Shown here: piece by piece, positions 29,966 through 32,472 of the stretch
How the letters are laid out: every line of letters starts with the position of its first letter
Numbering within the stretch: the stretch's first letter is position 1
NCBI GenBank assembly: GCA_024641825.1
Contig: JAHECI010000006.1
Span: 1-32,472, forward strand
Reading direction: 5' to 3'
DNA: 32,472 bases
Source of the DNA: Desulfobacterales bacterium
Lineage (GTDB): Bacteria; Desulfobacterota; Desulfobacteria; Desulfobacterales; UBA11574
Position numbers and translations under genes: made by a program
The notes under the pieces: model-generated
Told to the model about the DNA's origin: nothing
What the model saw: only the letters and a program-made list of their open reading frames with translations
The model's database searches: none

Positions 29966-31070
29966 TATAGCACCTCGTTTCTGCAAGCTTTTCCAACACC
30001 GCATCATATTGATCGATCCGTTTTTCCCAGGCAAAGCGAGACATCGCTTCGGATAGGTTTTGTCGTTTAACCTCAAATTGGGAAAAATTCAAGATAAGAA
30101 AGCACAGTTTCTCGATCAGGTCCGTGGAATCTGTATAGAGGAAATCATCATGGAAGGCCTTTGGAATGATTTCCGGGTAGGACAGCCGGTGAGGCAACAG
30201 GGGGATACAGCCGTAACGGATCGCCTCAACCACTGAAATACCGAAATTTTCCTGATTTGCCGTACTGATGACAATATCTCCCTTCATCAGCCATTCCTGG
30301 TATTTTTCTCTGGAGGCTTCATAGCCGTAGCAAACGATCCGGTTCTTGAGACGTTCTCTGGCAGCGATAAATTCTTTGGGGACCATCTGGAAATTTTTCC
30401 CCAAAAGTGCAAGACGAAAATCGAGACCTCGTTGGCGTACGGCATCCAGGGCTTGGAAAAAAGCCGAGGGGTCTTTGTCAAATTCCCAGCGATGATTCCA
30501 GATGATCAGCGGCGGCGCGTCGGTTTCGGGAACCGAACGGAGCAGCGGACGGTCTGCGGCCGAAAAATGACATCCTGGATATAGGACCCCGCTCTTACTG
30601 CGTATTGCGTCGATCACCCACATGGGCCGGTATTCGGGCATCATTTTTAAAAACTCCGGAAGGCTCGAAAAAAATGCATCAATGTGGGTCCGGGAATTAA
30701 AAAGAACCTTGTCTGCTGCAAGGGCTGTGGTGATGTCGGTGAAACCAAACTGAAAATCCCTGCTTTCACCGGGCGCCAATGGATAGGTCAATTGATTCTC
30801 ATGAAAATAAACCAAAGAAGGCGGACAAAACCGACCCCATAGGGCCTTAAAATCCGACAGGCTCATAAGGTCGCTGGTGATCAGTCCGTCGTACTCTTTA
30901 AGGGAGGGAATTTTTTTCACAAAGTATAGGGCCGCCCCTCGCATCCGCCATTTCCAGAAACGCGCGGGGAGCGTGACAAGGTCGATTCTGTGCCGGGAGT
31001 GTGAAATAAGGCCCTGGGCAAAATCCCCATGGGATCCGCCGAAAAAAGGTTCCAGGAATAAAAATTTCAA
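29952..31070 (-). CDS. DUF3524 glycosyltransferase, queuosine-tRNA mannosyltransferase-like
   Basis: A 372-residue GT-B protein with the DUF3524 N-terminus FLFLEPFFGGSHGDFAQGL and the FHENQLTYPL motif, both hallmarks of the tRNA-queuosine alpha-mannosyltransferase (QTMAN/GTDC1) family. The C-terminal glycosyltransferase domain has the ENFGISVVEAIRYGCIPLLP motif and the IIWNHRWEFDKDPSAFF segment. The start is a TTG at 31070, chosen because the conserved N-terminus begins there. The animal enzyme mannosylates queuosine in tRNA-Asp. Whether this bacterial homologue does the same or glycosylates another acceptor is open. It is coupled to a GT4 glycosyltransferase and a methyltransferase. Confidence 0.85.
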   Translation of the reverse strand: MKFLFLEPFFGGSHGDFAQGLISHSRHRIDLVTLPARFWKWRMRGAALYFVKKIPSLKEYDGLITSDLMSLSDFKALWGRFCPPSLVYFHENQLTYPLAPGESRDFQFGFTDITTALAADKVLFNSRTHIDAFFSSLPEFLKMMPEYRPMWVIDAIRSKSGVLYPGCHFSAADRPLLRSVPETDAPPLIIWNHRWEFDKDPSAFFQALDAVRQRGLDFRLALLGKNFQMVPKEFIAARERLKNRIVCYGYEASREKYQEWLMKGDIVISTANQENFGISVVEAIRYGCIPLLPHRLSYPEIIPKAFHDDFLYTDSTDLIEKLCFLILNFSQFEVKRQNLSEAMSRFAWEKRIDQYDAVLEKLAETRCYNVKG

Positions 31071-31121
31071 ATGATTCTCTGCAGGTTAAAGCGGTTAGTT
31101 CCAATCCAGACCCTCCGCCAT

Positions 31122-32090
31122 TTAAAAACCAAGTTTAAAAGAAAGACAAACACCCTGGTTCTTGACATCGGCCGAAAGGTTAATTTTCACATTGTCTTTT
31201 AATCGTTCTAAAAAAAGGCCGGTTTTTTTCCGGTTGTATTTGTGAGCACTCGTTACGGCGCCGTATATGTTTCCAGCATAAAAACCGACTTCCACAAACG
31301 TAAGGAGCCCCCCGAGTGCAGGATTCCCCCCATCGAAAGACTCATAGGCGGCGTATATAAGCGCACCATTGATCAAAAAAGCGATCAGCGCATCCTGGTA
31401 TCTTTCACAATAAAGATATCCTGCCCCGGGAACGACCGATAAAAATCCCGCCAGCTTGGGGTTCTTTTTTGGAATTAATTTTTCCTTTTCAAGTTCAGCA
31501 GACAGTGTTTCAAGTCTGTATTTATCTTTATTTTTGACACTTATTTTTGAAAAGTATTGTCTGCCCTCTTCCCAGGATGCCGTTTCAAGATAAATCCATC
31601 CGAGCCGGTAGAAGGCCTCATCCCTTACATCTCCATCGTGGGCGACCAGGATAAGATTGTTGAGATTGATGATGGCAGGATCGAAGGCATTTAGCTTCAT
31701 ATAGGCGTCACTGATCTTGAAATACGATTTAATGGCATCATCGGTATCCACGTATTCGTCGATTAATTTTTGAAATGAATCGACGGCCGTATTGAAATCC
31801 CCGCCGAGGTAATACGACATACCGGTTTGGTACATGGCCCGTTCCACCCGCTTATCCTCCGGAAAGAAATGGATAAACCGCTTGTATTCCATAACGGCCG
31901 TCAAATAATCGTGATTGGAAAAAAGGTTCTCTGCATAATTGAACTGTTTGTCCGGCGTTATGATCACAGAAGGATTTTGGTCCGAAGGCGTTTTCGTGTC
32001 GGCAAAAGATTTTGAAAAGGGAATAAAAAGAAAAAATAGCGCAACCAGAGCGATGAATCGGGAGCCAGAGCAAATGTGTCGGATGCGCAT
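31122..32090 (-). CDS. TPR-repeat protein with C-terminal hydrophobic region
   Basis: A 322-residue envelope protein. A signal peptide (about residues 1-30, FIALVALFFLFIPFSKSFAD) is followed by four to five TPR-like units (about 48-200) such as FNYAENLFSNHDYLTAVMEY and AFYRLGWIYLETASWEEGRQ. The last third is hydrophobic, with GFLSVVPGAGYLYCERYQDA and a second pass ending near VGFYAGNIYGAVTSAHKYNR, resembling small TM2/DUF5683-type membrane modules. Its ATG lies five bases after the stop of the YidD-like gene, so the pair is coupled. I infer an envelope scaffold or assembly role; no enzymatic motif is seen. Confidence 0.78.
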   Translation of the reverse strand: MRIRHICSGSRFIALVALFFLFIPFSKSFADTKTPSDQNPSVIITPDKQFNYAENLFSNHDYLTAVMEYKRFIHFFPEDKRVERAMYQTGMSYYLGGDFNTAVDSFQKLIDEYVDTDDAIKSYFKISDAYMKLNAFDPAIINLNNLILVAHDGDVRDEAFYRLGWIYLETASWEEGRQYFSKISVKNKDKYRLETLSAELEKEKLIPKKNPKLAGFLSVVPGAGYLYCERYQDALIAFLINGALIYAAYESFDGGNPALGGLLTFVEVGFYAGNIYGAVTSAHKYNRKKTGLFLERLKDNVKINLSADVKNQGVCLSFKLGF

Positions 32091-32095
32091 AATAA

Positions 32096-32472
32096 TTATT
32101 GCCGCCAGAAGTCGTTGTTACTCACAGGGTCGTAGTTGCGCTTTTCGCCGTTTATCCAGACCGGGGCCGACAATTTTGTCTCGTCTCTGCCGCACCGCAT
32201 CAGACGGTCACTGCACATGATCCAGCCGGTAAGGGGACCCTGTTTTTTGATGGCCTCCATACAGTACTGGGAACATGTGGGATACATGGAGCAACGATCA
32301 CCGTCGACATTTGAAATGTAATCTCCATAAAACTTGAAGGGATAAAGGAGAGGGCTCTCCTGTTTTTCTGCAGCCACATCTAACCCTTTTGGATGGTCAG
32401 TCAGATTCATCTCCTGCCGGGCGCAGGCACTGCTCCAACATACGTTTAAAATTGCACAACCAATGATGAAAC
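32096..32472 (-). CDS. yidD: YidD-like protein with apparent signal peptide (5' end outside window)
   Basis: The YidD (membrane protein insertion efficiency factor) signature is clear: DRCSMYPTCSQYCMEAIKKQ then GPLTGWIMCSDRLMRCGRD. The frame does not stop at the ATG at 32410. It stays open to the right edge and encodes a hydrophobic FIIGCAILNVCWSSACARQE, which reads like the end of a signal peptide with an ACA cleavage site. The AGGAG just before the ATG at 32410 is too close to serve it, so the true start is probably outside the window. Classical YidD proteins are short and cytoplasmic, without such a leader. The TPR gene follows by five bases. An exported YidD variant is therefore likely; the function is unproven. 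Confidence 0.8.
   Translation of the reverse strand, partial: FIIGCAILNVCWSSACARQEMNLTDHPKGLDVAAEKQESPLLYPFKFYGDYISNVDGDRCSMYPTCSQYCMEAIKKQGPLTGWIMCSDRLMRCGRDETKLSAPVWINGEKRNYDPVSNNDFWRQ

Overview
The window looks like a chromosomal segment of a Desulfobacterota bacterium, most likely a Desulfobacterales-type sulfate reducer. I infer this from the gene mix (RNase J beside an FtsK translocase, sigma-54 promoters, a PAS-LuxR regulator, a stand-alone 2[4Fe-4S] ferredoxin, small proteins of unknown family, purine-rich octamer repeats). No 16S or search was available, so the assignment is tentative. There are no tRNAs, rRNAs, CRISPR arrays or transposase genes. Some 32 protein genes are supported, two of them cut by the window edges.

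Region 1 (1-4030, minus strand) is a stress and efflux module. An extended -10 promoter precedes an ECF sigma factor, a membrane anti-sigma-like protein and a periplasmic metal-sensor-like protein, joined by ATGA overlaps in a CnrH-Y-X-like arrangement. After a repeat-bearing gap come a NodT-type outer-membrane channel and a MacA/HlyD adaptor cut by the left edge. A 155-bp palindromic repeat sits between channel and adaptor and supplies the channel gene's stop codon; a second copy lies about 27 kb away.

Region 2 (4400-5470) holds two small genes. One has a near-perfect sigma-54 promoter, upstream palindromes, a hairpin at the predicted start site and a strong terminator.

Region 3 (5600-13200) is a membrane-lipid modification cluster. 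A plus-strand operon (amine-oxidase-like flavoprotein, DUF1365, cyclopropane-fatty-acid-synthase-like methyltransferase) converges on a minus-strand operon (chalcone-isomerase-like, GPH-family transporter, DUF1295). A short plus-strand operon (DUF2177, DUF1499 lipoprotein) is divergent from the latter. A PAS-LuxR regulator follows and is a candidate regulator of the set.

Region 4 (14600-20200) holds single genes with long gaps: a GT9 heptosyltransferase that looks acquired, a patatin-like hydrolase, a Slp-type lipoprotein, a CpaE-like ATPase with a possible sigma-54 promoter far upstream, and a ferredoxin. The gaps carry octamer-period arrays and large inverted repeats.

Region 5 (20300-27700) is housekeeping: an M48 metallopeptidase (minus), then a plus-strand run of a small unknown protein, PlsC, RNase J, FtsK and a methyltransferase. 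Region 6 (28000-32472, minus strand) runs from a YidD-like protein with an apparent signal peptide (cut by the right edge) through a TPR membrane protein, a DUF3524/queuosine-tRNA-mannosyltransferase-like glycosyltransferase and a GT4 glycosyltransferase to a methyltransferase, ending at the second copy of the palindromic repeat.
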